A DNA stretch of 56,243 nucleotides from contig CAJWZU010000013.1 of the NCBI GenBank assembly GCA_913050115.1, forward strand, positions 1 to 56,243, given 5' to 3'. Shown here piece by piece: positions 46,975-55,823 of the stretch. The translations under genes were made by a program, and so were the position numbers. The notes below the pieces were generated by a model, which was given only the letters and a program-made list of their open reading frames with translations, was not told the DNA's origin and searched no databases. How positions within the stretch are numbered: position 1 is the first letter of the stretch; every line of letters starts with the position of its first letter. Origin of the DNA: an uncultured Cellvibrionales bacterium. Its GTDB lineage: Bacteria; Pseudomonadota; Gammaproteobacteria; Pseudomonadales; Cellvibrionaceae.

Positions 46975-48483
46975 CTAATACCCGTCAGGCGCCATATAAT
47001 CCGGGGCTAAATCTTCGAAACGTGTGTACTTACCGACGAAAGCCGCCTTACAAGTGCCTATCTCACCGTTACGCTGCTTACCGATAATTAATTCGGCCAT
47101 GCCTTTATCGGGGCTGTCTTCGTTGTAGTATTCATCGCGGTAAATAAACAGAATCACGTCGGCGTCCTGCTCAATCGCACCCGACTCTCGCAGGTCCGAG
47201 TTCATCGGGCGCTTATTGGGCCGCTGTTCCACGCCACGGTTCAACTGCGACAGCGCAATCACTGGGCAGTTGTACTCTTTGGCAATACCTTTTAAAGACC
47301 GCGATATCTCAGATATCTCCTGAGTTCGGCCATCACCACCGCCACCGGCCACCGTCATCAACTGCAAATAGTCGAGCATAATCATGCCCGGCTGACTTTG
47401 CTCCTGCAGCTCTTCCAGCGGCATATCAGGGAATTTTTTGCTCAGTTCCAACTGGTGTGTGCGCACCACACGCTTAATGCGCGCCCGCACTTCCTGTGGG
47501 TTAAGGCCACCGGTATCGTCAATATATAAAGGTTTGTCTTTTAGCTTAGCCACTGCCGCCGACAACTTGGGCCAGTCCTCTTCGGTCAACTGGCCATTAC
47601 GGATCTTGCCCTGATCAATACGACCAATAGAGGAGATCATTCGCATCACCAGCGACTCCGACGGCATTTCCATCGAAAAAACCAGCGCCGGTTTGCTCGA
47701 GGTAAACAGCGCCGCCTCAATAAAGTTGAGCGCCAGCGCGGTTTTACCCATCGACGGACGCGCCGCCACCACAATCATCTCGCCCGGCTGCCAGCCGGCG
47801 GTGCGCTCGTTCAAATCAACCAAGCCGGTGGACAAACCCGTGAGAGCACTGTCGCTGCGAAACAGCTCGTCGATACGCTCGACGGTATTTTTCAGCAGGC
47901 TATTAACGCCCTCAAAACCGCCTTCTTTGGGCCGGTCTTCGGCAATAGAGGCCACTTTCTTTTCGGCCATCTGCAACAGATCGTCGGAATCGAGACCGGC
48001 AGGGCTAAAGCTCTGGGCGCTAATCTCGCCCGCCGCCGTAATTAACGATCGCAGCGTGGCCCGCTCGCGCACAATTTTGGCGTAAGCGGTAATGTTGGCG
48101 GCGCTGGGGGTATTAGTGGCAAGTTCGGTCAAATAGCCGATACCACCCACCCGCTCCAGCTCACCATGCTTATGCAACTCTTCAGCCAGAGTCACCACAT
48201 CCAAGGGCACTTCGTCCTGCGCCAACTTGTGAATCATCTCGTAGATAACGACATGGTCGCCGCGAAAAAAGTCGCTGGCCGACATCGTCTCGGCCACCGA
48301 GTCAAACCGCTGATACTCCAACAGCAAGCCGCCCAACACAGCCTGCTCAGCCTCAATAGAGTGAGGCATATTCGGGGCCAGACTTTTGGTCTCTGTATCG
48401 CCCATATAGTCAGAGGTTCTATCGTCCGCACCAAAGCCTGCGCCACTGTGATCGCGCGTTTGATAATCTGTAGCTTTGTTCAT
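46975..48483 (-). CDS. dnaB: Replicative DNA helicase DnaB
   Basis: The hexameric fork helicase. The 502 residues have an N-terminal primase-interacting domain starting MPHSIEAEQAVLGGLLLE, a linker, and a RecA-like ATPase with ARPSMGKTALALNF (Walker A), MLDYLQLM (Walker B), SQLNRGVEQRPNKRPMNSDLRESG and VILFIYRDEYY. No intein interrupts these sites, although DnaB is a frequent intein host. The N-terminal 35 residues before MPHS are longer than in E. coli. It follows rplI as in Pseudomonas but is separated by a terminator. Confidence 0.97.
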   Translation of the reverse strand: MNKATDYQTRDHSGAGFGADDRTSDYMGDTETKSLAPNMPHSIEAEQAVLGGLLLEYQRFDSVAETMSASDFFRGDHVVIYEMIHKLAQDEVPLDVVTLAEELHKHGELERVGGIGYLTELATNTPSAANITAYAKIVRERATLRSLITAAGEISAQSFSPAGLDSDDLLQMAEKKVASIAEDRPKEGGFEGVNSLLKNTVERIDELFRSDSALTGLSTGLVDLNERTAGWQPGEMIVVAARPSMGKTALALNFIEAALFTSSKPALVFSMEMPSESLVMRMISSIGRIDQGKIRNGQLTEEDWPKLSAAVAKLKDKPLYIDDTGGLNPQEVRARIKRVVRTHQLELSKKFPDMPLEELQEQSQPGMIMLDYLQLMTVAGGGGDGRTQEISEISRSLKGIAKEYNCPVIALSQLNRGVEQRPNKRPMNSDLRESGAIEQDADVILFIYRDEYYNEDSPDKGMAELIIGKQRNGEIGTCKAAFVGKYTRFEDLAPDYMAPDGY

Positions 48484-48544
48484 GCAAGCAACCTCTTACT
48501 AGATAACCAACCAGATAAAATTCTGATAATTCTGAGACACGCGT

Positions 48545-48598
48545 AAAAAGAAACGGGCCTGTTCCCGCTACAGCCAAAACTGCAGAGGAACAGACCCG
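48545..48598 (-). terminator. Terminator of the rpsF–rplI operon
   Basis: Arms CGGGCCTGTTCC (48554–48565) and GGAACAGACCCG (48587–48598) pair with one mismatch. On the minus strand they are followed by TTTCTTTTT. It lies between rplI and dnaB. Confidence 0.8.
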
Positions 48599-48669
48599 AT
48601 TCTACCGCGTTGCTATCGCCGGAGCGAACCCCAGCGCAACGAAATAATCAGCGTAGCTGATTGTTCCGA

Positions 48670-49116
48670 TTATTCAGCAACAACAGACAGCTTAATAGCC
48701 TGAGTCACGTCAGAATGAACCTGAACGTTGATCTCGAACTCGCCCAGATCGCGCAAAGCGCCCTCTGGCAGACGTACTTCAGCTTTAGCTACTTCAACGC
48801 CAGAGGCGGTGATTGCTTCAGCGATGTCCTGCGCACCAATAGAACCGAACAGCTTACCTTCGTCGCCAGCATTGGCTTCGATAGTAATAGCTACATCAGC
48901 TAACTTGGCAGCGCGAGCTGTAGCAATTGCCAGCTTTTCAGCAGCGGCTTTTTCAAGCGCAGCGCGGCGTGTTTCAAACTCAGCTGTGTTAGCAGCAGTC
49001 GCAGCAACAGCCTTACCGTGTGGTAGCAGGTAGTTGCGACCGTAGCCCGCTTTCACGGTTACTTTGTCGCCAATGGTACCAAGCTTGCCAGTCTTTTCGA
49101 GTAGAATAACTTCCAT
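48670..49116 (-). CDS. rplI: 50S ribosomal protein L9
   Basis: A 148-residue two-domain L9 with the N-terminal [36 protein letters not shown] signature and the long connecting helix (about 40–75) before the C-terminal rRNA-binding domain. It is last in the rpsF–rpsR–membrane protein–rplI operon and ends at the 48545–48598 terminator. Confidence 0.98.
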   Translation of the reverse strand: MEVILLEKTGKLGTIGDKVTVKAGYGRNYLLPHGKAVAATAANTAEFETRRAALEKAAAEKLAIATARAAKLADVAITIEANAGDEGKLFGSIGAQDIAEAITASGVEVAKAEVRLPEGALRDLGEFEINVQVHSDVTQAIKLSVVAE

Positions 49117-49153
49117 CTCGCTAACCCTCTAAATGCTTTGTTTCGCTCAAGTG

Positions 49154-50005
49154 TCAGACTTTCGCCTTAACCCGCGAGCGGAAATTGATCCACGCATCGA
49201 TGAAGGCCAGTGCGATCAGCAGTGTGCTCGCATAGGCAAAAATCATCAATGTGACATACAGCAATAACAGCCATTGTCCGCCTAACTTTCTTGTTGCTAT
49301 CAGTGAGTGCGCCAGTGCAATACCCGCCACCAATAAAGGCAGCGAAAACAACAAACTCCAAGCCAGCAAATCATCGGCCAGCAGCGAGCAATAAAGCGTC
49401 GCCGCCAAGCAGACAAAAGCCTGAACTCGGCCGAGGCGCAAACTGTGAAACTCAGTCTGAAACGCCCCAGGGTTATACAACCGTGCTTGCCACCAGCGCC
49501 CAAGGGCAATGGCAGCAACACCGTGTAGCACTATGCCGCAAGTTAACAGCCCCGTTACCAAAGCCGTAGTGGCTTGCATAGAGGACTCACTCTCGGCAGC
49601 TTTTTGCACTTCGGCCAGCATGTCGTTCAAGGCGCTTACAAACACCTGTACAACTTCTGGCGCCAAGAACAACAAGCCCAGCACTGCGGCACTGCTCACC
49701 GCTACCAACCCCATTAACATACGGGGCCAGGACGGCGAGTAGCGCAACAGCAGTGCTGCCGCGTAAACAACAAAAGTACCTGCGATAGTTGCCCAGGTCA
49801 TCAGGGCATCCATATTGGCGACAAATAAGCCAACCAATGCAGGCAGTAGCGCCCAAGCCAGAACCAAGGCTCCGTCTTTGGCGCCGCGACGCAGTGTTAC
49901 AAGCGCCACGGCGGCCGGACTAATCAGTGGTAATAAAGACCCTAAAAGGGCCACCACTGCGGCCTGCGCGCGCCCGCGCATGATAAATTCAGCGAGCGCG
50001 AGCAT
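49154..50005 (-). CDS. Multi-pass membrane protein of the rpsR–rplI gap (DUF2232/YybS-like)
   Basis: A 283-residue protein with about seven to eight hydrophobic spans, few charged residues between them, and a basic C-terminal tail (FRSRVKAKV). A membrane protein at this spot between rpsR and rplI is typical of Pseudomonas relatives and is usually labelled DUF2232/YybS-like. Function is unknown. It starts four bases past the rpsR stop, so translation is probably coupled. The family name rests mainly on position and topology. Confidence 0.72.
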   Translation of the reverse strand: MLALAEFIMRGRAQAAVVALLGSLLPLISPAAVALVTLRRGAKDGALVLAWALLPALVGLFVANMDALMTWATIAGTFVVYAAALLLRYSPSWPRMLMGLVAVSSAAVLGLLFLAPEVVQVFVSALNDMLAEVQKAAESESSMQATTALVTGLLTCGIVLHGVAAIALGRWWQARLYNPGAFQTEFHSLRLGRVQAFVCLAATLYCSLLADDLLAWSLLFSLPLLVAGIALAHSLIATRKLGGQWLLLLYVTLMIFAYASTLLIALAFIDAWINFRSRVKAKV

Positions 50006-50008
50006 GTA

Positions 50009-50236
50009 TTACTCGTGTGAATCTGTGTAAGGCAGAAGTGCCAAGTAGCGAGCGCGCTTAATGCAGCTTGCCAGCTGACGCTGATACTTTGCTTTGGTAC
50101 CTGTAATACGACTAGGTACAATTTTACCTGTTTCAGAAACGTAGGCCTTCAAGGTATCCAGATCTTTATAATCGATCTGCTTGGTGCCTTCCGCGGTGAA
50201 ACGGCAGAACTTACGACGACGGAAAAAACGTGCCAT
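50009..50236 (-). CDS. rpsR: 30S ribosomal protein S18
   Basis: A 75-residue S18 with the standard [13 protein letters not shown] start and [32 protein letters not shown]. It binds S6 on the 30S platform. It lies 11 bases after rpsF. Confidence 0.98.
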   Translation of the reverse strand: MARFFRRRKFCRFTAEGTKQIDYKDLDTLKAYVSETGKIVPSRITGTKAKYQRQLASCIKRARYLALLPYTDSHE

Positions 50237-50247
50237 GGATAGTCTCC

Positions 50248-50694
50248 TTATTTCGCTTCGTCAGCAGAGTCTGCAGGAGCTTCGGCTGGTGCCGCAACTT
50301 CTTCAGTCTTTACTTCGGTGGATTCTTCACGACGAGGACGATCGCTGCGCTGAGCACGACGCTCGCGGCTTTCGTTCTCGGCCTTCAGGATTGGAGACTC
50401 TTCGCTAACAGGGGCATCCATACGGATAACCAAGTTACGCAGAACAGCGTCGTTGTAACGGAAGTTGGTAGTCAACTCTTCCAAGCCTTCATCAGTACAC
50501 TCAACGTTCAATAGAACGTAATGTGCCTTGTGAATCTTGTTGATTGAATAAGCCATGTGACGACGGCCCCAATCTTCCAGACGGTGAATAGTACCGCCGG
50601 TGTTGGTGACTGAAGCGGTGTAACGCTCAATCATTCCAGGTACTTGCTCGCTCTGATCCGGATGAACCAGAAAAACGATTTCGTAATGACGCAT
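50248..50694 (-). CDS. rpsF: 30S ribosomal protein S6
   Basis: A 148-residue S6 with [41 protein letters not shown] and [11 protein letters not shown] long Glu/Ala-rich C-terminal tail (residues about 110–148) is probably disordered; in E. coli the S6 tail is glutamylated by RimK. ATG 50694 follows AAGGAG; the open frame extends to 50820 without support. First gene of the operon, with a good promoter at 50835–50863. Confidence 0.97.
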   Translation of the reverse strand: MRHYEIVFLVHPDQSEQVPGMIERYTASVTNTGGTIHRLEDWGRRHMAYSINKIHKAHYVLLNVECTDEGLEELTTNFRYNDAVLRNLVIRMDAPVSEESPILKAENESRERRAQRSDRPRREESTEVKTEEVAAPAEAPADSADEAK

Positions 50695-50834
50695 ATAAAG
50701 CTCCTTACGGGGTAAGCCTCCCACCGACAGTGTGTGTCTAAGCGGTAAGGCAAGGAGGGACAGGGTTAAATTCAAACACTTAAGCGCAAGAACAAAGCCA
50801 CAGTCCGTAAACCCCAGCAAAACTGGGGGCGCGT
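50695..50834 (-). promoter_or_regulatory. rpsF mRNA leader
   Basis: The predicted transcript has about 135 bases before rpsF. CTTAC and GTAAG form a small hairpin (loop CCC) whose right arm runs into the ribosome site GTAAGGAG, so folding would limit access. Leaders of rpsF in many bacteria are autoregulated by the S6:S18 complex; whether that motif is present here I cannot confirm. Confidence 0.4.
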
Positions 50835-50863
50835 ATTTTATGGGATTACACAGAATTGCGCAA
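50835..50863 (-). promoter_or_regulatory. Promoter of the rpsF operon
   Basis: On the minus strand, TTGCGC (50858–50863) and TAAAAT (50835–50840) with a 17-base spacer. Confidence 0.6.
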
Positions 50864-50919
50864 GGAATGAACGATCACTAGACGCTAGCAGGTCGTTCGT
50901 TCCCGACGCGACCTAAGGA

Positions 50920-50935
50920 CCTACATCCGTGTAGG
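50920..50935. repeat. Small palindrome CCTACATCCGTGTAGG
   Basis: Six paired bases around TCCG. It differs from the 40850 palindrome only in its closing pair (C:G against G:C), which stays complementary. Confidence 0.6.
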
Positions 50936-50939
50936 CCAA

Positions 50940-50993
<54 letters not shown>

Positions 50994-51174
50994 AAATTAT
51001 GAAACCAGAAAACTACACCAACAACCTAGAACTATAAATTCAGATTTAAAGCGCGCGAGCGAAGGCTAGGCGAGGCAAAACTTGGCGAATGAGCGGAGTT
51101 CGCCTCGTGGCGCCTACTCTTGGTACACGAAGTATCTTAAGACCCAATTGATGACAAGTTTTATACCTGTAATT

Positions 51175-51211
51175 GCTCCTGCATTAACGGCATACACTCC
51201 ATCCATGGAGA
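51175..51211. repeat. Small palindromic repeat, copy at 51175
   Basis: GCTCCTGCATTAACGGCAT, then ACA, then the hairpin CTCCATCCATGGAG. It is colinear with 40735–40771; the stem differs by a compensated change (C:G/T:A against G:C). Confidence 0.65.
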
Positions 51212-51239
51212 TAACGAAGCATAGCCGAGCGCAGCCGCT

Positions 51240-52181
51240 TTAAACTGAATTTCGCTGGCGTACGGCTTCGAACAGACACACCCCCGTGGCTACCGACACA
51301 TTCAAACTGCTCACCGTGCCGCCCATCGGAATATTAATCAGGTGGTCGCAGTGCTCGCGCGTTAAGCGGCGCATGCCCTGCCCTTCGGCACCCATAATCA
51401 GCGCCATAGGGCCTTTCATATCGGCCTCATACACCGACTTATCGGCCTCGCCCGCCGTACCGGTGGTCCAAATACCCGCATCCTGCAGCTTCTTTAGGGT
51501 GCGCGACAAGTTGGTCACACCGATAAAGGGCAGCACTTCGGCCGCCCCGCAGGCCACTTTACGCACAGTAGGGTTAAGCCCTACCGAGTTATCTTTTGGC
51601 GAAATCACCGCATGACAACCGGCCGCCTCGGCAGTGCGAATGCACGCGCCTAAATTGTGCGGATCAGTGACACCGTCCAGCACCAGCAAAAAGGGGTCTT
51701 CGCCTTTGGCAGCCAAACTCTCTAACAGCTTAAACAGATAGGTTTCATCCTGCGCCTCGGCCGGACGACAGCGCGCAATTACGCCCTGATGATTACCCTC
51801 ATGATCGGCGTCTTCACGGCTGTCGCCCACACCGGCCATCTCATCTAACTGCTGACGTGTAGCGGGGATAATGCCAATGCGAAACTGCTCAGCGGCAGCC
51901 ACCACCTCTTGCAGGCGCTGGTCGCTGCGGCCGGTTAACAGGTGCAACTCTAAAACCCGCTTGGGTGAGGTTTTTAGCAGCGCCTGTACCGCGTGCAGAC
52001 CAAACACGCATTCAGTTTTTTGAGCGCTTTTTTTACCGCTTCTAGAGTCGCCTCTAGAGCCACTCCTAGGCTCGCTCTTGGGCTCGCCCTTGCTCTCATC
52101 TCTGGGCGCTTGCTTTTTCTGGCGGCTCTTTTCGTAGCGCTTGTCGGTCTTCTGCTCAGCTTTCTGTTCAGTCTTCTTCAC
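51240..52181 (-). CDS. rlmB: 23S rRNA (guanosine-2251-2'-O)-methyltransferase
   Basis: A SPOUT-class methyltransferase modifying G2251 of 23S rRNA. The 313 residues include a basic, repetitive N-terminal extension (about 1–57, rich in Lys, Arg, Ser) absent from E. coli RlmB. Then come the L30e-like substrate domain (VFGLHAVQALL) and the knotted domain with LVLDGVTDPHNLGACIRTAEAAG, LIMGAEGQGM and INIPMGGTVSSLNVSVATGVCLFEA. It starts with GTG 52181, eight bases after AAGGAA. It follows rnr, as in E. coli (rnr–rlmB), across a gap holding a repeat. Confidence 0.95.
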   Translation of the reverse strand: MKKTEQKAEQKTDKRYEKSRQKKQAPRDESKGEPKSEPRSGSRGDSRSGKKSAQKTECVFGLHAVQALLKTSPKRVLELHLLTGRSDQRLQEVVAAAEQFRIGIIPATRQQLDEMAGVGDSREDADHEGNHQGVIARCRPAEAQDETYLFKLLESLAAKGEDPFLLVLDGVTDPHNLGACIRTAEAAGCHAVISPKDNSVGLNPTVRKVACGAAEVLPFIGVTNLSRTLKKLQDAGIWTTGTAGEADKSVYEADMKGPMALIMGAEGQGMRRLTREHCDHLINIPMGGTVSSLNVSVATGVCLFEAVRQRNSV

Positions 52182-52260
52182 AACAGGTTTCCTTATTCTT
52201 TATGGCTAGGCGAGCCTAAAACCTCGCCTCACTATGAGATCTTGCGCGCGTGCTCTTCAG

Positions 52261-52341
52261 CCCTGGCGGCGTTAAACCGACTTAAGCGGTCGTTTATCAT
52301 CTATAAACGCCCTCTTTTTGTGGGTTCTCGCCTGGCCAGAG
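52261..52341. repeat. MITE-like dispersed repeat, copy 2 (rnr–rlmB gap)
   Basis: An 81-bp partner of 17227–17309, with near-inverted ends CCCTGGC and GCCAGAG. As with copy 1 it lies between two genes of one operon. Confidence 0.75.
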
Positions 52342-52437
52342 ACAAGCACCGGCTCGCGCAAAGGTCTCACTACGAAAAACGCCGCCTCAAGGAACCCTTA
52401 AAGCGGCGCTTAACTTCAAGCTATTCGACTAAACAGT

Positions 52438-55056
52438 TTAGTCAGTCTTTTTAGGCCCGCGCTTGCGACCCCCGCGCGAGCGATTGCGCTTTTTAGGCGC
52501 GCCCGTTTTCTCGCCTGCAGCGCCGTCTTGTTTAGCGGCCGGGCGACGAGAGCCCGACTTAGGAGCACCCCGGCCTTTACCGCTGGGTTTCTTGCCGCGC
52601 GGCTTGTCGCCACGTGGCTTATCACCGCGGCTCTCGCCGCGCTTTTCGCCACGTGAAGCCGCACCATTACCGCGCTTACCGGCAGGCTTCTTGGCATTAT
52701 TACGGCGAGCAAAGGTTTTCACCTCTTCTAGCTCGAAATCAACCTTGCGATCGTCCAAGTTAACATCGGCCACACGCACCACTAACTCGTCGCCCAGGCG
52801 GAAGTTCTGGCCAGTACGCTCACCTTTTAAGCGGTGAGTCGCGGGTTCAAAGTGGTAGTAGTCTTTGGGCAGCGAGGTAATGTGCACCAGACCTTCTACG
52901 TACAGGTCTTTCAGTTCAACAAACAAACCAAAGCCGGTCACCGCCGTAATCACACCGTCAAACACATCGCCAACATGGTCCTGCAAATACTCACACTTGA
53001 GCCAAGCCGTAACGTCGCGAGTAGCGTCGTCGGCGCGGCGCTCGGTCATAGAGCTGGCGGCGCCAAAGTTCAGCATCGACTGCAAGTCATAAGGGTAAAT
53101 ATCAGCCTTATTCAGCAGCGGCGCGCCATCGACACGCACCACATGCTTAGTATCGACTTGCGAGCGCACAATATGACGAATGGCGCGATGCACCAATAAG
53201 TCAGGGTAGCGACGAATCGGCGAGGTAAAGTGCGCGTAAGCCTGATAACCCAAGCCAAAGTGGCCCTCGTTGTCGGGCTGATACTTGGCCTGCTTCAAAC
53301 TGCGCAACAGCACGGTTTGAATCAAGTGCGCATCGGGACGGTCTTTAATAGACGCCAACAGCGTTTGATAATCACTCGGCGACGGCTTATTGCGCTCGCC
53401 GGGCAAGCTCAAGCCCACTTCTTTTAAGAACTCATACAAGCGCTCTAGCTTCTCTTCGCCCGGACCTTCGTGCACGCGATAAAGCGCCGGCAGGTTGTGC
53501 ACCTCTAAAAAGCGTGCCGCGCAAACATTGGCCGCCAACATGCATTCTTCAATTAGCTTGTGGGCGTCGTTGCGAACCACCGGCACAATTTGATCAATCT
53601 TACGATTTTGATCAAATTCAATGCGGGTTTCGGTGGTTTCAAAATCGATAGCACCGCGGGCAGTACGCGCTTTGCGTAAAGCACCGTACAAGTTGTGCAG
53701 CTCATCAACGGGGCCCAACACATGCTTAATCTTGTTGCGCATACCGGTCGGCGACACTTTCGCGCCGACCAGCTTTTTCAAGCCGCGCTTAATCTTGCTG
53801 GCAATACCCGTCGGCGCATCGCGCTCGGCCAAAGCCTGGCCAACCTGGGTGTACGTCAGGCGCGCATGCGAGTAAATAATACCTTCGTAAAACTTATAAC
53901 CGCTAACTTTACCGGCATCGCTAATGGTCATCTCGCACACCATGCACAAGCGATCAACCTCAGGGTTCAGCGAGCACAGACCGTTAGACAGGCTCTCGGG
54001 CAGCATCGGCACCACAAAATCGGGGAAATAAACCGAGTTACCGCGCTCCTGAGCTTCGCGATCCAGCGGGCTATTGGGCTGCACATAGTGCGACACATCG
54101 GCAATGGCAACGTATAAGCGCCAGCCGCCGCTCTTTTTCGGTTCGCAATAAACCGCATCATCAAAATCGCGGGCATCTTCGCCATCAATCGTTACAAACG
54201 GCAGCTTACGCAGGTCCACACGGTGCTTTTTATCGGACTTTTCTACTTCGCTCGATATCGCCTCGCCCTGACGCTGAACTTCGGTAGGCCACAAATGCGG
54301 AATACCGTGCGAGCGAATCGCTACATCAATTTCCATACCCGGCGCCATATGGTCGCCCAGCACTTCAATCACGCGGCCAGAAACCTTAACTTTAGGGCCC
54401 GGCTGCTGAGTAATTTCAACCACCACAAACTGCCCGCCGCGCGCATTGCGCTCATCGCCAGCGGCAATAATCACATCGTGCCCCAAACGCGGGTTGTCTG
54501 GCAGCACAAAGTGCACGCCGCCATCGCTAAACAAACGGCCGGTAAGCTGATGCGTATTGTGCTGCAACACCTCAACAATGTGCCCTTCTAGCTTGCCGCG
54601 ATAGTTATCGCCCGACGGCTGTACCAGCACTTCATCGCCGGCAAATACTTTGCGCATCTGACGATTGTGCAAATACATGTCGGGGCCGCCATCAATCGGC
54701 ACGGCAAAACCGAAACCGTCTTTGTGGCCCTGCACCGTCGCACGCACCAAATCGAGCTTGTCGATACTGGCATAGGCGCGATGGCGATTGCTAATCAACT
54801 GACCATCACGTTCCATAGCAATCAAGCGTCTACGCAACGCTTCAATGTGCTCATCGGTATTCATGCCCAGCTCATCACACAACTCTTCGTGCGTCATAGG
54901 GCCGTTGGCGTTATCCAAGTGCTCGGTAATAAATTCGCGGCTCGGGATAGGATTTTCGTAGTTCTCGGCCTCGCGGCTGGCGTGGGGGTCAACATTACCC
55001 TCAGTGCCCTGGTCGATCTTGCTGTCTTCAGTGTTATTGTCAGTATTGTTGCTCAA
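52438..55056 (-). CDS. rnr: Ribonuclease R
   Basis: A 3'–5' exoribonuclease that degrades structured RNA. The 872 residues have an N-terminal HTH (about 38–100), cold-shock domains (about 105–255), the RNB catalytic domain (with DGEDARDFDDAVYC supplying metal aspartates and HFTSPIRRYPDLLVHRAI), an S1 domain (about 690–775), and a long basic Lys/Arg/Gly tail. Within RNB a stretch near residues 425–455 (KIKRGLKKLVGAKVSPTG..KIKHVLGP) appears to be an insertion relative to the usual gammaproteobacterial sequence. It starts with TTG 55056, six bases after AAGGAA. Confidence 0.96.
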   Translation of the reverse strand: MSNNTDNNTEDSKIDQGTEGNVDPHASREAENYENPIPSREFITEHLDNANGPMTHEELCDELGMNTDEHIEALRRRLIAMERDGQLISNRHRAYASIDKLDLVRATVQGHKDGFGFAVPIDGGPDMYLHNRQMRKVFAGDEVLVQPSGDNYRGKLEGHIVEVLQHNTHQLTGRLFSDGGVHFVLPDNPRLGHDVIIAAGDERNARGGQFVVVEITQQPGPKVKVSGRVIEVLGDHMAPGMEIDVAIRSHGIPHLWPTEVQRQGEAISSEVEKSDKKHRVDLRKLPFVTIDGEDARDFDDAVYCEPKKSGGWRLYVAIADVSHYVQPNSPLDREAQERGNSVYFPDFVVPMLPESLSNGLCSLNPEVDRLCMVCEMTISDAGKVSGYKFYEGIIYSHARLTYTQVGQALAERDAPTGIASKIKRGLKKLVGAKVSPTGMRNKIKHVLGPVDELHNLYGALRKARTARGAIDFETTETRIEFDQNRKIDQIVPVVRNDAHKLIEECMLAANVCAARFLEVHNLPALYRVHEGPGEEKLERLYEFLKEVGLSLPGERNKPSPSDYQTLLASIKDRPDAHLIQTVLLRSLKQAKYQPDNEGHFGLGYQAYAHFTSPIRRYPDLLVHRAIRHIVRSQVDTKHVVRVDGAPLLNKADIYPYDLQSMLNFGAASSMTERRADDATRDVTAWLKCEYLQDHVGDVFDGVITAVTGFGLFVELKDLYVEGLVHITSLPKDYYHFEPATHRLKGERTGQNFRLGDELVVRVADVNLDDRKVDFELEEVKTFARRNNAKKPAGKRGNGAASRGEKRGESRGDKPRGDKPRGKKPSGKGRGAPKSGSRRPAAKQDGAAGEKTGAPKKRNRSRGGRKRGPKKTD

Positions 55057-55380
55057 AAGTATTCCTTGGTGGCCGAATATGTCGGCCCTGCTGGCCTCGC
55101 GGCCCTATAAAACTGTGTCTCTTACTCCCGCAATTCACTGCCGGCGGACACAAGGTGGTGTTAAGACCGCACGTGACCCAACACCGGCTGAACAATAAGG
55201 CTCATCGGTACTCAGGTACTGCAAACAGCTGCGAACAGCATTCTTCTTTTGCCTGCAGGTTTAGCGACTTTCGCGTCTATTTCACACTGATTTTTCTGCC
55301 AGTAGAAAAGCGCGAGGCGCGACTATACAGGGCACGCGCCCTTCTATAAACAAAATTCACCCATTTGCGGCTATAAACGT
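55057..55380. other. Divergent upstream region of rnr and tRNA-Leu
   Basis: No gene is seen; it should hold the rnr promoter on the minus strand, but no clear pair of boxes was found. Confidence 0.4.
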
Positions 55381-55409
55381 TTGACAAGGTGGGGGCAGAT
55401 CAATATAGT
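55381..55409 (+). promoter_or_regulatory. Sigma-70 promoter upstream of tRNA-Leu
   Basis: TTGACA (55381–55386) and TATAGT (55404–55409) with a 17-base spacer; the start would be about 110 bases before the mature tRNA, leaving a leader to be trimmed. Confidence 0.8.
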
Positions 55410-55526
55410 GCGGCCGTTAGCGGGATGTGTTTTTCGCTAAGCCGGTAGCGGCAAACTGGTCAGTGCGAACCACTGATAAAACCGGTTAAACACTACAAGA
55501 TTAAGCTTCTTACAGCTAATCATCTG

Positions 55527-55613
55527 CCCAGGTGGTGAAATTGGTAGACACGCTAGCTTCAGGTGCTAGTGCTCTTCGGGGCGTGGAGGTTCAAGTCCTC
55601 TCCTGGGCACCAT
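55527..55613 (+). tRNA. tRNA-Leu (CAG)
   Basis: An 87-nt class II tRNA with encoded CCA. Acceptor GCCCAGG pairs with CCTGGGC, the anticodon stem is CTAGC/GCTAG, the loop TTCAGGT gives anticodon CAG, and a long variable arm (TGCTCTTCGGGGCG) follows. Leucine tRNA genes are frequent integration targets. Confidence 0.97.
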
Positions 55614-55650
55614 ACATAAGTCATTGTTTTAATTAACAATTACTTCGCGA

Positions 55651-55687
55651 AAAGGCCGAACTCTTAATAATAGAGTTCGGCCTTTTT
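55651..55687 (+). terminator. Strong terminator after tRNA-Leu
   Basis: A 14-base perfect stem, AAAGGCCGAACTCT with AGAGTTCGGCCTTT, loop TAATAAT, and a T run. Symmetric ends allow action on both strands. Confidence 0.92.
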
Positions 55688-55692
55688 CGTTT

Positions 55693-55735
55693 TTGAGACC
55701 ATATTGAGACCGTTTTGCGCCCAAACTGTGCCCAA
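55693..55735. repeat. Paired short direct repeats, possible attachment-region arm sites
   Basis: TTGAGACC occurs at 55693–55700 and 55704–55711, and GCCCAA at 55719–55724 and 55730–55735. Both pairs repeat at exactly 11 bases, about one helical turn. Such spaced repeats beside a tRNA gene resemble arm-type sites of tyrosine integrases. No integrase is present in the window. Confidence 0.4.
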
Positions 55736-55823
55736 GGCTCATTTTTGTAAGCGGCTCAACACAAACTCTTGGCTGTCTTCATCCAGTGCACTGAGATGCC
55801 CTGACCTAGGTTCATAACTCCCC

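Noticed and set aside
46975-48483. Intein in dnaB
   Set aside because: The Walker A and later motifs are continuous and total length is normal.
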